Assembly: GCA_905221605.1 (NCBI GenBank)
Contig: CAJNDS010002657.1
Coordinates: 530,501-594,500 of the forward strand
Direction: 5' to 3'
Length of the DNA: 64,000 nucleotides
DNA from: Symbiodinium natans
Lineage: Eukaryota > Sar > Dinophyceae > Suessiales > Symbiodiniaceae
The notes under the pieces are model-generated. The model worked only from the letters and a program-made list of their open reading frames with translations. It had not been told where the DNA came from and ran no database searches. Below are positions 21,524 to 32,308 of this stretch, in pieces (the first letter of the stretch is position 1; each line of letters opens with the position of its first letter). The position numbers were made by a program, and so were the translations under genes.

Positions 21524-21920
21524 GTGCCCTCAAGTGATTCTGGCCCCCAGTGCTTGCGTAGGCTGAACGCCTTCATCTCAAGCCGAGAACCCTAGACCCT
21601 AAACCCTAAACCCCAAACCCCCCAGGATCGGTGTGATCTCTTTGAGCCACCGGGTTGGTTTCTCCAGATTCCGCGGCTTCACGTGTCAGCTTCATCTGCT
21701 TGCCTTCCCCCATGGTAGCTGCAGCTGCAGCTCATGCTCCTGTTTAGGATTTAGGGTTCAGGGTTTAAATGGTTTAATGGTTTAGGGTTTAGGGTTTTTG
21801 GTGCAGGGCCATGACATGTTTGCAAGGCGTGAGATGGTGTGAGGCTTCTTGGTTTGCGGCCCACGGTCTGCACAGTGATTTTGTGCGCGCGTCGCTAGGC
21901 GGAATACCGTTTTCAGCCAG

Positions 21921-21983
21921 GTGCCAGGGACAGCTACCATCGGTGAGCCGGTGTACCTGCCTCCCATCACCGCGCCTTCCGAG
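21921..21983 (+). CDS. tail exon PVYLPP module
   Basis: VPGTATIGEPVYLPPITAPS plus E, GC donor at 21984. Matches 61600-61662. Confidence 0.82.
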
Positions 21984-22200
21984 GCCAGTCAACAGGGCAT
22001 AGCTGCCTGATGAGATTCAGGATGGGGGGCCATAGCTTGTGTAGCTTCTGTCGTGTATGTGTGCTGTTGCACTGGCCAAGAGGCAAAGAAATTCAACCCG
22101 AACATGATTAAAGATGTTGTTGAGCGTATGCCGTGAGCTGTCTCTGCAAATAGAGCTGTTCAAAACGGCGGCTTCGATGTTGAAAGCCTCGACGAATCAG

Positions 22201-22359
22201 GGCGCCCCTCAGACGGCCAACGCCATGCCTCCGGGTGCTTACGCCTCTCCAGCCTACGCCCCAGCCTACGGCGCTCCGGCCTACGGCGCTCCTGCTCCGG
22301 CCTACGGTGCTCCGGCCCCAGCCTACGGCACATACGGCGCTCTGCCCACCACGATCCAG
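22201..22359 (+). CDS. tail exon YGAP repeat
   Basis: Opens GAPQTANAMPPGAYASP, then repeated AYGAP/PAYGAP units, ending TYGALPTTIQ (53 codons). CAG|G acceptor, GC donor. It is the expanded counterpart of 61903-61965 and 63217-63312. The Tyr/Pro/Ala repeat suggests an extended, disordered tail. Confidence 0.83.
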
Positions 22360-22404
22360 GCTGGGAATCTGTCTCATGTGTTTGTTGGTGTCCTAGCGAA
22401 ATGA

Positions 22405-22439
22405 ATGTGAGAGAGAGCGAGAGAGAGCGAGAGAGAGAG

Positions 22440-22519
<80 letters not shown>

Positions 22520-22675
22520 CGAGAGAGAGAGAGAGAGAGAAAAAAACAAAACAGCGAGAGGAAAAAAGAAGCGAGAGGGAGAGAGGGAGAGAGCGAGAGA
22601 GAGAGAGAGAAACAAAAAAGCGAGAGGAAAAAAAAGCGAGAGGGAGAGAGCGAGAGAGAGAGAGAGAGAGAAAGG
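22405..22675 (+). repeat. (GA)n microsatellite with GAGC/AAAA interruptions
   Basis: About 270 bp of GA dinucleotide with GAGAGC and AAACAAAACAGC-type breaks. It begins about 45 bp after the YGAP exon. Confidence 0.95.
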
Positions 22676-23021
22676 ACCTTCTAAAGATCTCCCCGTGGGC
22701 CTCGTGTTTCTTGTTCGGCTTTAAGTTGGTCCGAAGTTGTGGCCGTAGCTACCAGATACCAGTACCCCTGTGTTAACGTTTTCCCCTGCAAACATTAAAC
22801 CTTCGTCGACTAGTTCAGCCCTACGCCGTACTGCCCCCGTGTTCTTTCGGCACACCCTGCAAAATTTCAACCTTCGTTCTACAAGCCCAACTAAGCCCTA
22901 CACAATCCCCTCCCTCCCCCTAAGCCCAGAACCCTAAACTTTAAGCCCTCAACACTAAATCCCTAAACTCCCAAAAATCGCAAACCCTAAGTCCCTACAC
23001 CCGCAAATCCGCACGCTGCAG

Positions 23022-23063
23022 CCTGGCTACGCTCCGGGCTACGGGGCGCCGGCCACCATGCAG
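23022..23063 (+). CDS. tail exon PGYAPGYGAPATMQ
   Basis: Fourteen codons with a CAG acceptor and a GC donor (CAG|GCTCCC). Similar in size and ending to 53887-53928. Confidence 0.65.
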
Positions 23064-24045
23064 GCTCCCAGTAAAGGATCTGCTTGGAGGAATCTTGTGG
23101 CCCCCGACCTGAGCCCGTTCTACGGGTTTGGGTTGGGGTTTAGGATTTTAGGGGTTTCGGGGGTTTAGTGTTTAGGGTTTATGGGGTTCGGGGTTTTAGG
23201 GCTTCAGAAAAAGCAAAGCATGCATTTGTATACTGGGAACCCTGAAGCCCATCTGCTGTTTGCCTCCTGCGTAATCTACGAGGCCCGGCGGCGCCTCCAT
23301 CCGTTTTTGGGGGTATGTGGGGCCCTTCAAACCGATTTATGGTTTAGGGTTTAGGGTTTAGGATTTCGGGTTTAGGGTTGCCTAGATCAGGAAGGGTCAC
23401 CCAGCCATGGCCCACAGAGAACCCCCAAACAACCCAGAGCCCCCCAAGCAGGGCGTGTACCTCAAACTGTTGATTTGGTCAAGGAGGGTCTTGGGCCCTT
23501 GGGGAAAGATGTGCATCTCCGCGCAAGTTGCAGGATTTCGAGGTTTAGGGTTTAGATCCACCTCCAGAACCCCGCAAACTTTTCAAGGTAATATTATAGA
23601 CCCTGATGAGAATCATACGTAACATGGTAACCTACCAAAAGACAGTTTTGGGGTTCGTAAGGTAGGGATTCGGATCTTGGCAGGGCGGTGCGATGCCAGG
23701 CCACGTGGGGAAATCATGGTTTGCGAGCAGGTTCGGGGATTCAGGAGCGTGTTGCTCTTCCGCACCCCAAGCCCTGAACCCTTCAACCTCAAAGCGCCTT
23801 TCTCTTGTCGTGGGCCTGTGGTTCTGGGCGTAGGCGCCAGTTTCTTGGGCTGGTTGCGGTTGCGGTTGCGCTTGTGGTTGCTCTTGCTAGTGTGGTTTTT
23901 GGTCCTGACCTTCTGTTCTGGATGTTGGTGTCGTTCTTATTGTGTCCATCTCAGTCTTGGTGGTTGTGGGGACGGTGTTGGGGTTGTGGTTGTTGTTGCT
24001 GCTCTTGAACCCATCACAGACATGCCATAATTACCATAAGACCCC

Positions 24046-24170
24046 CTACTTGGAGGTTCATGGGTAGTTCTTTGCAGGGTGATAAGTATGGAAACTATAC
24101 TTCTAGCTGGTCATAACCTTCTTGACGTACTTATAACCCTACTTCTAATTACCCAAAGAGCTTCAAGTAG
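24046..24170 (+). mobile_element. IR-1 element, copy e
   Basis: CTACTTGGAGGTTCATGGGT ... GAGCTTCAAGTAG; full-length, 125 bp. Confidence 0.85.
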
Positions 24171-24430
24171 GCTCCTGTCCCCTGGAGATGTTCGCCCGGG
24201 CGGTCGAGTCGAGCTTTGCCTCAAGTGTTCAGAGCTCCCGGAGCTATAGCGCCATAAAGGCAATGCCAGTGATTAACTCGAGTACGCTTATCGACGGGAG
24301 TAGTATTGAGCATGAGCGACGCGATGTACGTCCCCAAGCCCTGAATGCTAGACCCTAAGTCCCGAGTCTGGGCCCCTGAACATGAAAGAGGCCCGAAGCC
24401 CTAGATCCTAGACGAGCTACACATTGCCAG

Positions 24431-24498
24431 GTACCATGTACCCCGGCACTGTTATGCAGGGAGCCCCCGGCACGGACTACTTCACCATGATGGACCGT
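24431..24498 (+). CDS. tail exon TMYPGTVMQGAPGTDYFTMM
   Basis: Phase-1 start (GT completes a Gly codon), then TMYPGTVMQGAPGTDYF and TMMDR. Acceptor CCAG|G and a canonical GTGAGG donor. Composition fits the tail, but no close paralogue is present in the window. Confidence 0.6.
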
Positions 24499-25419
24499 GT
24501 GAGGGTTAAGGCGGTTAAGGGTCTAGAGGGCACACTTGAAGGCAGGTGGGTCGTTATCCGAAGGTTCTGGGTACCTTCATTGGGGTTACAAATACGGTTT
24601 CCCGAGTTGCCGTAAGCATAGGTGCCCTCGGACCTTCAAGCAGAAGGCACAAGGTCAGGCTGTCGGCAGCCTCAACCTACGAGAGCGGAGTAGTTGGAAC
24701 ATGGGCGCATGTTGTCAAGCTGTCTTGAGGTTTCTCGGAGGGTGGGCGGCGGGTGGGTGAGCTCATCACGGGCAGAAAGCTTAGACATTGTTCAGAAGCA
24801 GCAAAACCATGTGAATGATGTTCTCTGCCGTGGAGCTTTTGGTGCATCACGCGCCGCGCATGTCTGTCGTGCGTAACTGGAGGATTCTTGGAGGGAGACA
24901 CGTTGCCGCACATGTGCGGTCCAGTCAGCGGCCGAACATGCGAAAATGAATTGTTTCCGGACCTCACTTGCAGTGTGCGAGTATGGCCGAATCCTTGTTA
25001 CGTGCGCCACTCGCGGACTTGTCCCGGGCATTTCATGCTCGACCCAAGATGGTTCGTGCTTCTGGACGAAGCCGTTTTGTCACACATGTGCCAATGTGCC
25101 TTGGCAGCCATCGTCTGAAAAGGGTGCTGAAGTACGTTGTTGTTTTTTGTGTATTCTATTGTTTCTCTTCTCGTGAGCCACCTGAATGCAAGCTTGCAAT
25201 TTACCGCCCAAACCAAACTCACAAACAAGGTGTGCAAACTAAGGGCTAAGGCGAGGAAGCGGTCTGGTCTTGGTGTCTGTTTTGCTGTCAAGCCCTGCAC
25301 CCCCTCCTTTGTCGGAGGACACCAACCACGACGGCGTTGTGTCCCGCGACGAGCCACCGGGCCGCAGCGCAGCTTGGGGTTCAGGGTTCAGGGTTGTCTG
25401 GAGTTTTCAGGAGTTTTGC

Positions 25420-25556
25420 TAAACCCTAAACCCTAAACCTTAAACCCTAAACCCTAAACCCCAAACCCCAAACCCCAAACCCCAAACCCCAAACCCCAAA
25501 CCCCAAACCCCAAACCCCAAACCCCAAACCCCAAACCCCAAACCCCAAACCCTAAA
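25420..25556 (+). repeat. CCCCAAA-variant telomere-type array
   Basis: Begins as CCCTAAA and becomes homogeneous CCCCAAA (about 14 units), so one variant unit was locally amplified. Confidence 0.95.
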
Positions 25557-25625
25557 CTGCGATCTCCGACATGTGGACCCGGAAGCCGCAAGCCCTACAC
25601 CGCCTCGGCCCCTTTTGGCCCCCTT

Positions 25626-25643
25626 AAGGGGGGAGGGGGGGGG

Positions 25644-25683
<40 letters not shown>

Positions 25684-25720
25684 GCTGGGTGGGGGGGTGG
25701 GGGGGGGGGGTGGGGTGGGG
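25626..25720 (+). repeat. poly-G tract
   Basis: G runs broken by single T. Confidence 0.95.
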
Positions 25721-25878
25721 CAGCCCCTCTTGTGGCCGCTCTTGGCCCTAGGTTCGCCGCGGCCATGAGGTCAGGTGGCGTGCAGCCGGTTGGAGCCCGG
25801 GCCTCGGAAACTTTGCTTGAAGTTTAGGGTTCAAGGTTCAGGCTTCAGGGTTCAGGGTTCAGGGTTTAGGGTTTAGGG

Positions 25879-25995
25879 CTACTTGAAGGCTCATGGGTAG
25901 TTGTAGGTAGGGTTCCAGGTACCCTAAATAAGGCTATAACTACCCATGAAGCTCCAAGTGGGGTTTTGGATAATTACCCATGAAGCTCCAAGTGG
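25879..25995 (+). mobile_element. IR-1 element, copy f, with duplicated right end
   Basis: CTACTTGAAGGCTCATGGGT ... CTACCCATGAAGCTCCAAGT at 25879-25962; the right-end 27 bp is repeated at about 25971-25995. Confidence 0.75.
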
Positions 25996-26267
25996 GGTTT
26001 TGGAGGTTTTGGGGTTTTGTGGTTTGGGATTTTAGGGTTTGGCGTTCGGATTGCGTGGCTTGGGGGCGTTGAGGGGTTGGTTTGACTACCGCGGCTTGAG
26101 ATGTCGAGGGTCCTGGGCGCTGGGGTTGGGTTGACGGTTTGGACCTCCTAAACCCTAAACCTAAACCCTAAACCCTAATCCCTAAACCCTAAACCCTAAA
26201 CCCTAAGCCCTAAACCCTAAACCCTAAACCTCAATCCCTGCTTATGCCCCTTATATAATCAAAGCAG

Positions 26268-26315
26268 GAGATGCCGATGGAGCCTGTCCAGGGCGGCATG
26301 GGCGGCATGGGCCAG
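26268..26315 (+). CDS. tail exon EMPMEPVQGGMGGMGQ
   Basis: Sixteen codons, CAG|G acceptor, GC donor. Met/Gly/Gln-rich; MEPV recurs in 32309-33007. Confidence 0.62.
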
Positions 26316-26336
26316 GCTGCCACTTCGGAACCCTGG

Positions 26337-26525
26337 GTTTAGGGTTTAGGGTTTAGGGTTTAGGTTTAGGGTTTAGGGTTTAGGGTTTAGGGTTTAGGGT
26401 TTGGGGTTTGGGGTTTAGGGTTTAGGGTTTGGGGTTTGGGGTTTAGGGTTTAGGGTTTAGGGCTTAGGGTTTGGGGTTTAGGGTTTAGGGTTTGGGGTTT
26501 AGGGTTTAGGGTTTAGGGTTTAGGA
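26337..26525 (+). repeat. interstitial TTTAGGG array
   Basis: About 26 units with interspersed TTTGGGG variants. Confidence 0.95.
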
Positions 26526-26844
26526 TATCCTAAGCCATAACCCAACAAAAGGGTACCCTTAATGTAATATGGCTGCTGGGCTACCGAGAAGTAGTTTCGT
26601 TGTGCTGGGGTCAACAAGAACTGTAGAACTGTTTGGTTACCACCATGTGGGGTTTACGGTTCAAGGTTCAGCACGCCGGCCGCCACCCCAACCTACTTGT
26701 TCGACAACTAGCACATGCAATTTGCTAGGGCTCAATTTCCAAAGGGGTCCTTATTTGCTAGTCCTAGGGGTTCGGGGTTTGCAGGTGTCTGAAACTCTGA
26801 CTTGGGGGGAGCGCCAGGGCACACAAGCTCTCATAGTTGCAAGC

Positions 26845-26952
26845 TTACTTGGAGGTTCATGGGTAGCTTTTAGTGGGGATCTGAGCAGGGTAACTCTAAT
26901 GATCCTTATCATCGGTACTTAAAACACTTCTTACACGTGAACCTTCAAGCAG
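26845..26952 (+). mobile_element. IR-1 element, copy g
   Basis: TTACTTGGAGGTTCATGGGT ... CACGTGAACCTTCAAGC. Confidence 0.8.
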
Positions 26953-27276
26953 CATTCAGGGATTAGTTTGTGAGTGGGGGGTGAAGGTATGGAAGCTCCG
27001 TCCCCGTAGGGGCCTACCAAGGGCTGCACGGCCATGCATCATCGCATGTTCGTGTTTCGGGGATTGCAAGACCTTGCCAGTGTTGGAAGCTGGAATTAAT
27101 GTGCATTGCTCCCATACCGGCCTTCCCTTCATGCAACCTCGCCCCTTTTCCGAAGCGGTAGGCTTGACCTCTGGCTGCAGTTGCTTAGCCGACCATTCAG
27201 GCTGTTTTCTAGCGAGCCCTTATATGACCAGCACCGCGCATTTCAACGCTCGAGTGTGCTGTGGCGCCCCTGACAG

Positions 27277-27387
27277 ACAAACTGCCCTGCCTGCGGCAAC
27301 GTCTACTTGGACGACTCTCTCTTCTGCCGCAAGTGCGGCCGCAAGCGCGACGACCCTCGCTCAGAGTTTGAAATTTCTGTGGTTTAG
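27277..27387 (+). CDS. zinc-ribbon exon (CPxCG...FCRKCGRKR)
   Basis: From an AG acceptor: CPACGNVYLDDSLFCRKCG then RKRDD. Two CxxC knuckles 11 residues apart (Cys-x2-Cys-x10-Cys-x2-Cys) form a small treble-clef or zinc-ribbon motif that, from memory, is frequent in dinoflagellate proteins next to phosphorylatable or cortical modules. The frame stops at TAG 27385-27387 inside TTTAGGG repeat, so the exon may end earlier. It may be the C-terminus of unit I or part of another gene. Confidence 0.6.
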   Translation, partial: TNCPACGNVYLDDSLFCRKCGRKRDDPRSEFEISVV

Positions 27388-28129
27388 GGTTCAGGGTTTA
27401 GGGTTTAGGGTTTAGGGTTTGGGGGAGGTGGTGGCGATGCGGTGGTGTTACTGGTGGTGGTGGGCAGTGGTCGTGGTGGTCCGGGTGATGTCGTGGTCCG
27501 TGTGCTCTTTGTGATAGCTGCTCTATGGAGGCCCTCGAAGCCCTAAGCCCTCAAGTGGGGTTTGTATATCTAGAGAATGTGCAAAGGGGGGTTAAGGACA
27601 ATACCCAAAATGTCAAGAGCACCCTCCCCAAACTGCAAAGTGATTTTCCCCAAATTGACCCTGCGCCAACAAGACCCTCGGCTACACACTTCCCCTAAGC
27701 CACCAGCAGTTGCCCCAGACCTTAAAACAACCCGAAACCCTTTCGAAACTGCTACACCGAAGCGACACCCCTGTGTGGAGAGCATGAGGCCTGAACATCT
27801 TGTGTGGGGGCCGACAGGGGGAAGGCTTGGGGTGGGCGGGGGTTTGGGGTTTCGGGGTTTTTTAACCCTCTTCTGGGTCTTGTTGCCCAACTTGGGCTGT
27901 GTGCTACCAGTGTGCTAGCTACCACGGCTTGGCCCGGCCAGATTCATGTACCGCGCTCACTCAACCCTGAAAATCTTACGCTTCCTACTCTTTCGTTTGT
28001 TCAGCCCTTAATCCGCAAAGGACCCGGACCCAAACAATGCAGGGCCCAAAACTGAGGACTTCTCCTTAGACACTGAAAGCACGGGTTGCTTAAGCTGGAA
28101 CTCCCAGTGGGCCCTCGTTCCCTTCTCTC

Positions 28130-28245
28130 ACAAAAACGGTGATCCTGAATACCTAGTTATACCCAATACTTATACCTAAGAATACCCAATATGAATACCA
28201 AGTTCTTCCCAATATGGAATACCTACTTATACCCAATATGACAGT
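28130..28245 (+). repeat. GAATACC/ACCCAATA short tandem repeats
   Basis: Repeats of AATACCYAGTTATACCCAAT-type units, five to six degenerate copies. Confidence 0.7.
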
Positions 28246-29030
28246 AAGCTGGGAGGTTGATCGAAAGGTTTAGAGTTGGGTGCTGGGGGCCTGATCGGCT
28301 CTCAAGATATATACACCCTGCTTCATCACCTGAAGCACCCCCAAAAACTCCAAGACTCCAAAGCGCCAAAACTCCAAAACTCCTAAACTCTGAAACTCCT
28401 AAACCTGAAGCCCTAAACCTCCAAATCCCTGCTCGCCGGCGGACTTGTGAGCATGCTCGACCTTCCTGCGAGACACGTTCCATCCTTCAGGGTTCTGTAT
28501 CGTGCTTGCCAAAAAGATACTATGCCCCAAGCCCCAAACCAAACCCCAAAGAACCCTTCACCCTAAACCCTGCGTCCCACAACCCTAAACCCTAAACCCC
28601 AAACCCCAAAACCCCCTCACCCCAAACCCTGAGTCTCAAAACCTAAACCCCAAACCCCATGCCCCAAAACGCGCTTGACACCAGGCTGGACCATCCTATC
28701 CTGCGAGGGGACGGCTTTTAAATTTTGCAGAGTGCGCCCGCGTCGAAAAGGTTGGTAGTGGCCCGGAAGGGGCCTCGGCGGCTTCGACGCAGCACTCGAT
28801 TTAAGAGGGGGAATGCGCAGCGAAATCATGCGTTCGACCTGGAGTTTAGGGTTTAGGGTCTTAGGGTTTCAAAGGTTTCTTTTAATTTAGACCTTTTTTA
28901 TTCAATGTGGGGTTTGAATGCTAGAGTTGGATGATGTAGGGCCAGGTCATGCCTGTCTTCTTGACCTCCTTTCCCAGATGGGAAAGCGTAACACTACCAG
29001 GTCGGCCCTTGGGATGTTCTATACTTTCCC

Positions 29031-29139
29031 CTAGTCTACCAGAACCCCCCCAAAAACAAAAAAATGCTTCCTTGTAAGGGCAATAATTATAGGGATCACT
29101 ATTTTTTACATTTTTTGGGGGTTCTTAAGCAACTAGTAG
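29031..29139 (+). mobile_element. IR-2 element, copy a (diverged)
   Basis: CAGAACCCCCCCAAAAAC left arm and TTTTGGGGGTTCTTAAGCAA right arm around ...AAGGGCAATAATTATAGGGAT. Left terminus degraded. Compare 39350 and 43908. Confidence 0.65.
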
Positions 29140-29279
29140 TAGTGGGGTTCAAGAGCATCCTCTTCAGCCTAGGTAGGGTAAGGGAGACCCTTAAGGGAAC
29201 CCTTCTTAAACCGTCTTCTGTCTCTCTTCAACAGGGACCTTATTCACAGCGTCTACATCCCCAAGGGTCCCTCTAATCC

Positions 29280-29478
29280 TATCCTAAACCCTAAGCCCTA
29301 AGCCCTAAACCCGAAGCCCTAAGCCCTAAACCCTAAGCCCTAAGCCCGAAGCCCGAAGCCCTAACCCCTAAACCCTAACCCCTAAACCCTAAACCCTAAA
29401 CCCTAAACCCTAAACCCTAAACCCTAAACCCTAAACCCTAAACCCTAAACCCTAAACCCTAAACCCTAAACCCTAAAC
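29280..29478 (+). repeat. interstitial CCCTAAA/CCCTAAG array
   Basis: About 28 units, with CCCTAAG and CCCGAAG variants on the left, then homogeneous CCCTAAA. Confidence 0.95.
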
Positions 29479-29696
29479 GAATATTTTTCAGAGGGTTTTA
29501 AGGGCCAACCTGGAAACATATCTTGCCACTCAGAAGTGCGGGTTCTGAAGGGCCCCCCAGTTGGAGGTCCTGTTTCGTGGGGAGGGCCCCGCGTCCGGCT
29601 CTGGGGGTTTTGACCGTCAGCCCCTTGCTGTGTACCTAAAGCAACCGATAGATCTATGGGTTGGCTTTAGGGTTTAGGGATATACATGTAAATATG

Positions 29697-30161
29697 TATA
29701 GTAATAGTAATAGTAATAGTAATAGTAATAGTAATAGTAATAGTAATAGTAATAGTAATAGTAATAGATATAGTAATAGTAATAGTAATAGTAATAGTAA
29801 TAGTAATAGTAATAGTAATAGTAATAGTAATAGGAATAGTAATAGGAATAGTAATAGGAATAGTAATAGTAATAGTAATAGTAATAGTAATAGTAATAGT
29901 AATAGTAATAGTAATAGTAATAGTAATAGTAATAGTAATAGTAATAGTAATAGTAATAGTAATAGTAATAGTAATAGTAATAGTAGTAGTCGTCGTCGTA
30001 GTAGTAGTAGTACGTATAGTGATAGTGATAGTGATAGTGATAGTAATCGTAATAGTAATAGTAATAGTAAGCGTAAGAGTAAGCGTGAGAGTAAGAGTAA
30101 GAGTAAGAGTAAGAGTAAGAGTAAGAGTAAGAGTCAGAGTAAGAGTAAGAGTAAGAGTATC
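29697..30161 (+). repeat. (AGTAAT)n compound microsatellite
   Basis: About 465 bp: AGTAAT to about 29983, AGT/CGT trinucleotides, AGTGAT, then AGTAAG units. It gives Ser-Asn and Ile/Thr/Leu/Val-repeat open frames on the two strands. No evidence that either is translated. Confidence 0.95.
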
Positions 30162-30330
30162 TTCTGAGAAGGGGCAGGCGTACCTCACCCCATCGAGGCG
30201 CGGGTTTTGTTGTTTTCCATTCGCTCGCCCAAAGAAGAGCAGGACATTCAACAGTTCACTCAGTTGCTACTTGCGGCTTGGTCGAGGAAGGATCCACAGA
30301 AACCATGCTGCAACATATTCATGCTTCGTA

Positions 30331-30440
30331 TAGGGGTCGAAATCGTTGATAGTAGTATTCCCTTATGGTCCGTTATATTATACTACAAGAACCCCCCCCC
30401 CCCCCCCCCCCCCAAAACACCCCAACCCAATTATTTAGGC
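30331..30440 (+). mobile_element. IR-3 element, copy a
   Basis: TAGGGGTCGAAAT start, AGTATTCCCTTATGGTCC core, then a poly-C insert (30390-30413) and TTATTTAGGCCGC end. Confidence 0.7.
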
Positions 30441-31128
30441 CGCTGCAGTAGCCAGGCTCAGCTTTCCGATAGGGATGAAGATGGATGAAGCTGCACATGG
30501 TGCTGGCAAGCAAGGCCGTATCCGGTTTAGGGTTTAGGGTTTAGGGTTTAGGGTTAGGTATTGCCTCCTTTTCCGATTTGCGGGGAGGAGAGCTCATGTT
30601 GAGTTCCTCGCCCACGCTTTGCCTCACAGATTTGCCTGGGCTTGCCAGCTCGAAATACACAAGCCGAGCTGGCTCACCCGCGCGACAAAAGAAGCGGACC
30701 TGTCTTGGAAGTGACTCTTGGCGTTGCTGGTTCGATGCATTCGTATTTCTCCCTGGAATGGGAACCCCTTTCCTACCCCAAATAGAGCAGAATGCCCTTG
30801 AAGGGACCCCCCAAAAACGGTACCCCCATTTTCGGAAATCCCCCATATACGGGACCAATGGAATCGATAGTACGGGTTTTGAAGGGAGTCTTTGTTTGTC
30901 TTCTCCCCCGCCCAAGCCTGGGCCTAGCTTTTAGTGTTTTTTTTCGAGGGTTTGGGGCTAGAACTTGCCACGTCAACTTTTCTGAGCTGACCTCCTCTTA
31001 CGTCTAATGGGGAAAACGCACGCAGTTCATAAGCTTTCTGAACCGGGCGGCACATGCCACGTGAGCTATTAGGGTTTAGGGTTTAGGGTTTAGAGTTTAG
31101 GGTTTAGGGTGACTTGCCCTCCTTGCAG

Positions 31129-31191
31129 ATCAAAGAGAAAGGCCGCATTCAGTTCAAGATGTTCTCGTTCTGGGCCGAGCCTGCCGCCTGA
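31129..31191 (+). CDS. possible terminal exon (FKMFSFWAEPAA)
   Basis: After CTTGCAG: IKEKGRIQFKMFSFWAEPAA then TGA. The acceptor is strong and the residues are ordered-looking, unlike the tail modules. No family recognised. It may end a gene lying between units I and II. Confidence 0.35.
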   Translation: MKEKGRIQFKMFSFWAEPAA

Positions 31192-31434
31192 ACTTTTCTG
31201 GAAAGGCCCACCTGAACTATTCTGAGCGATCACAAAGTCCTTTCGAGTCATCGTTTCGTCCTTTAGTTGAAGGGCCCAATTCAGATGACAATCTTTATGA
31301 ACTGGCACCCTTTTCAATACAAGGGACAGGCCACAAAGTTGAAAAGACGTCTGAACTTTTGTGAGCGTTAGCATACTTCAAGCCGCAAACTTGTGGGGGG
31401 GGGGATTCTCGAAAAGGTCTGAACGATTAATATA

Positions 31435-31532
31435 GGGGCCTGGACAATTAGAATAGGGTTTTGGGGGTTATTATAGTATAATTACAAAAGGGCCATAAGA
31501 GAATAGTATTAACAATTATGCCGACCCTATAT
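31435..31532 (-). mobile_element. IR-3 element, copy b (inverted)
   Basis: Reads AGGGCCATAAGAGAATAGTA...GCCGACCCTAT, the reverse complement of the core and left end of copies at 30331, 40126 and 59476. Confidence 0.75.
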
Positions 31533-31952
31533 TCTTCTCAGTACGGTTCAAAACAGAGGCGAGGCCGGTGGGTGCAATAAGTTGCCGGATGTGACTGAAA
31601 CCAGGCCAGATGACTTTTTGTGCCTGAAAACTATACCCTAAACCCTAAACCCTAAACCCTAAACCCTAAACCCCAATGCTTTTGGGTGTGGGCTAGGCAG
31701 GCGCAGAAGTACATGGTTACGCGGTCTTTGCCTTTGCTGGGCATATAGTTAATGTTGTTGTTCATGTTGCTGTTCGCGTTGTTGCTCATGGTATTGTTCA
31801 TGTTGTTCTTCATGTTGTTGTGAATGTTGCTGTCAATGTTGTTCACCTGGTTGTTCATGTTGGAGCTTAAACCCAATTCCCAGTTAGCTGCAGGATATAC
31901 TTTGCTGCGCAGAGGATCCTCAGTGCATGTGTGCTGAAAGTGGCTCGCCAAC

Positions 31953-31970
31953 AGCCATTTTGACTCAGAG
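31953..31970 (+). promoter_or_regulatory. possible degenerate spliced-leader relic
   Basis: AGCCATTTTGACTCAGAG resembles the 3' part of the dinoflagellate spliced leader (AGCCATTTTGGCTCAAG as I recall it), with one substitution and a change near the end. Such relics mark integrated cDNA of trans-spliced mRNA. It lies 226 bp upstream of the proposed ATG at 32196. Chance similarity is not excluded. Confidence 0.35.
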
Positions 31971-32195
31971 GTTCTTCGTCTCGCTCGGGCCTGTCAATTG
32001 CCACCTCATAGCCGATTTCACAGGTGGGATTTGCAAGGGGTTTTGATTCATCATCTCTGATAGCTTTCGCATCGTCTCGCACTCGACTCTCTCCCTGTCC
32101 GGGCCCCGGTTTGGTGGACAGTTGTTTCCGCGTGTAGCAACGCAGCTGAAGAGTTTCGGTGACGTGGGGGTTCAGCCTCAAGAGGCTTTTTGGAC

Positions 32196-32228
32196 ATGGC
32201 GGCGGCAATGAACACTGCTGGGGCCCAA
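32196..32228 (+). CDS. proposed first exon of GPDGQP-repeat gene
   Basis: ATG then AAAMNTAGAQ, followed by a GC donor (CAA|GCTGGA). Splicing over an 80-nt intron to the AG at 32307-32308 joins in frame to the long exon at 32309. This is the nearest plausible in-frame start; no transcript supports it. Confidence 0.4.
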
Positions 32229-32308
32229 GCTGGATGTAGGTTCCCATGTAGGTCTCTTGGTGCCTCAGGCTTTGCAAAGAGTTTGGCACGGACAGAGAGC
32301 GAGCACAG

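Larger units (their letters stand above)
24499..26267 (+). other. long intronic stretch
   Basis: Contains CCCCAAA-variant telomere repeats (25420-25556), a poly-G block (25626-25720), IR-1 copies near 25879 and a CCCTAAA array (26145-26235). Overlapping open frames at 24677-25436 on both strands lack motifs. Confidence 0.5.
303..27387 (+). other. Unit I: alveolin-repeat head plus G/P/Q/M/Y-rich tail
   Basis: Inferred gene-scale unit. Exons 303-7145 encode alveolin repeats, a charged V/E/P/Q/K-rich module of cortical cytoskeleton proteins that line alveolar sacs. Exons 7736-26315 encode Pro/Gln/Met/Tyr-rich modules. The 5' end lies before the window or is unrecognised. The 3' end is uncertain: readthrough stops at 20718 and 27385 both follow plausible donors or low-complexity sequence. 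The head exons are collinear with unit IV (54353-59058), which supports gene or segment duplication. Unit boundaries are inference. Confidence 0.45.
27388..31128 (+). other. 3.7-kb stretch without recognised exon
   Basis: Holds telomere-type arrays (29280-29480), a long hexanucleotide microsatellite (29697-30161), an IR-2 copy and an IR-3 copy. There is a low-grade open frame at 28684-28803. It may contain the boundary between genes. Confidence 0.45.

Noticed and set aside
28684-28803. 40-codon + frame AGPSYPARGRLLNF...
   Set aside because: Has a CCAG|G acceptor but no repeat or family match, and a minus-strand frame overlaps; too weak to annotate.
29661-30251. Long Ser-Asn (+) and Thr-Ile/Thr-Leu (-) open frames
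   Set aside because: Pure translation of the AGTAAT hexanucleotide microsatellite in every frame.
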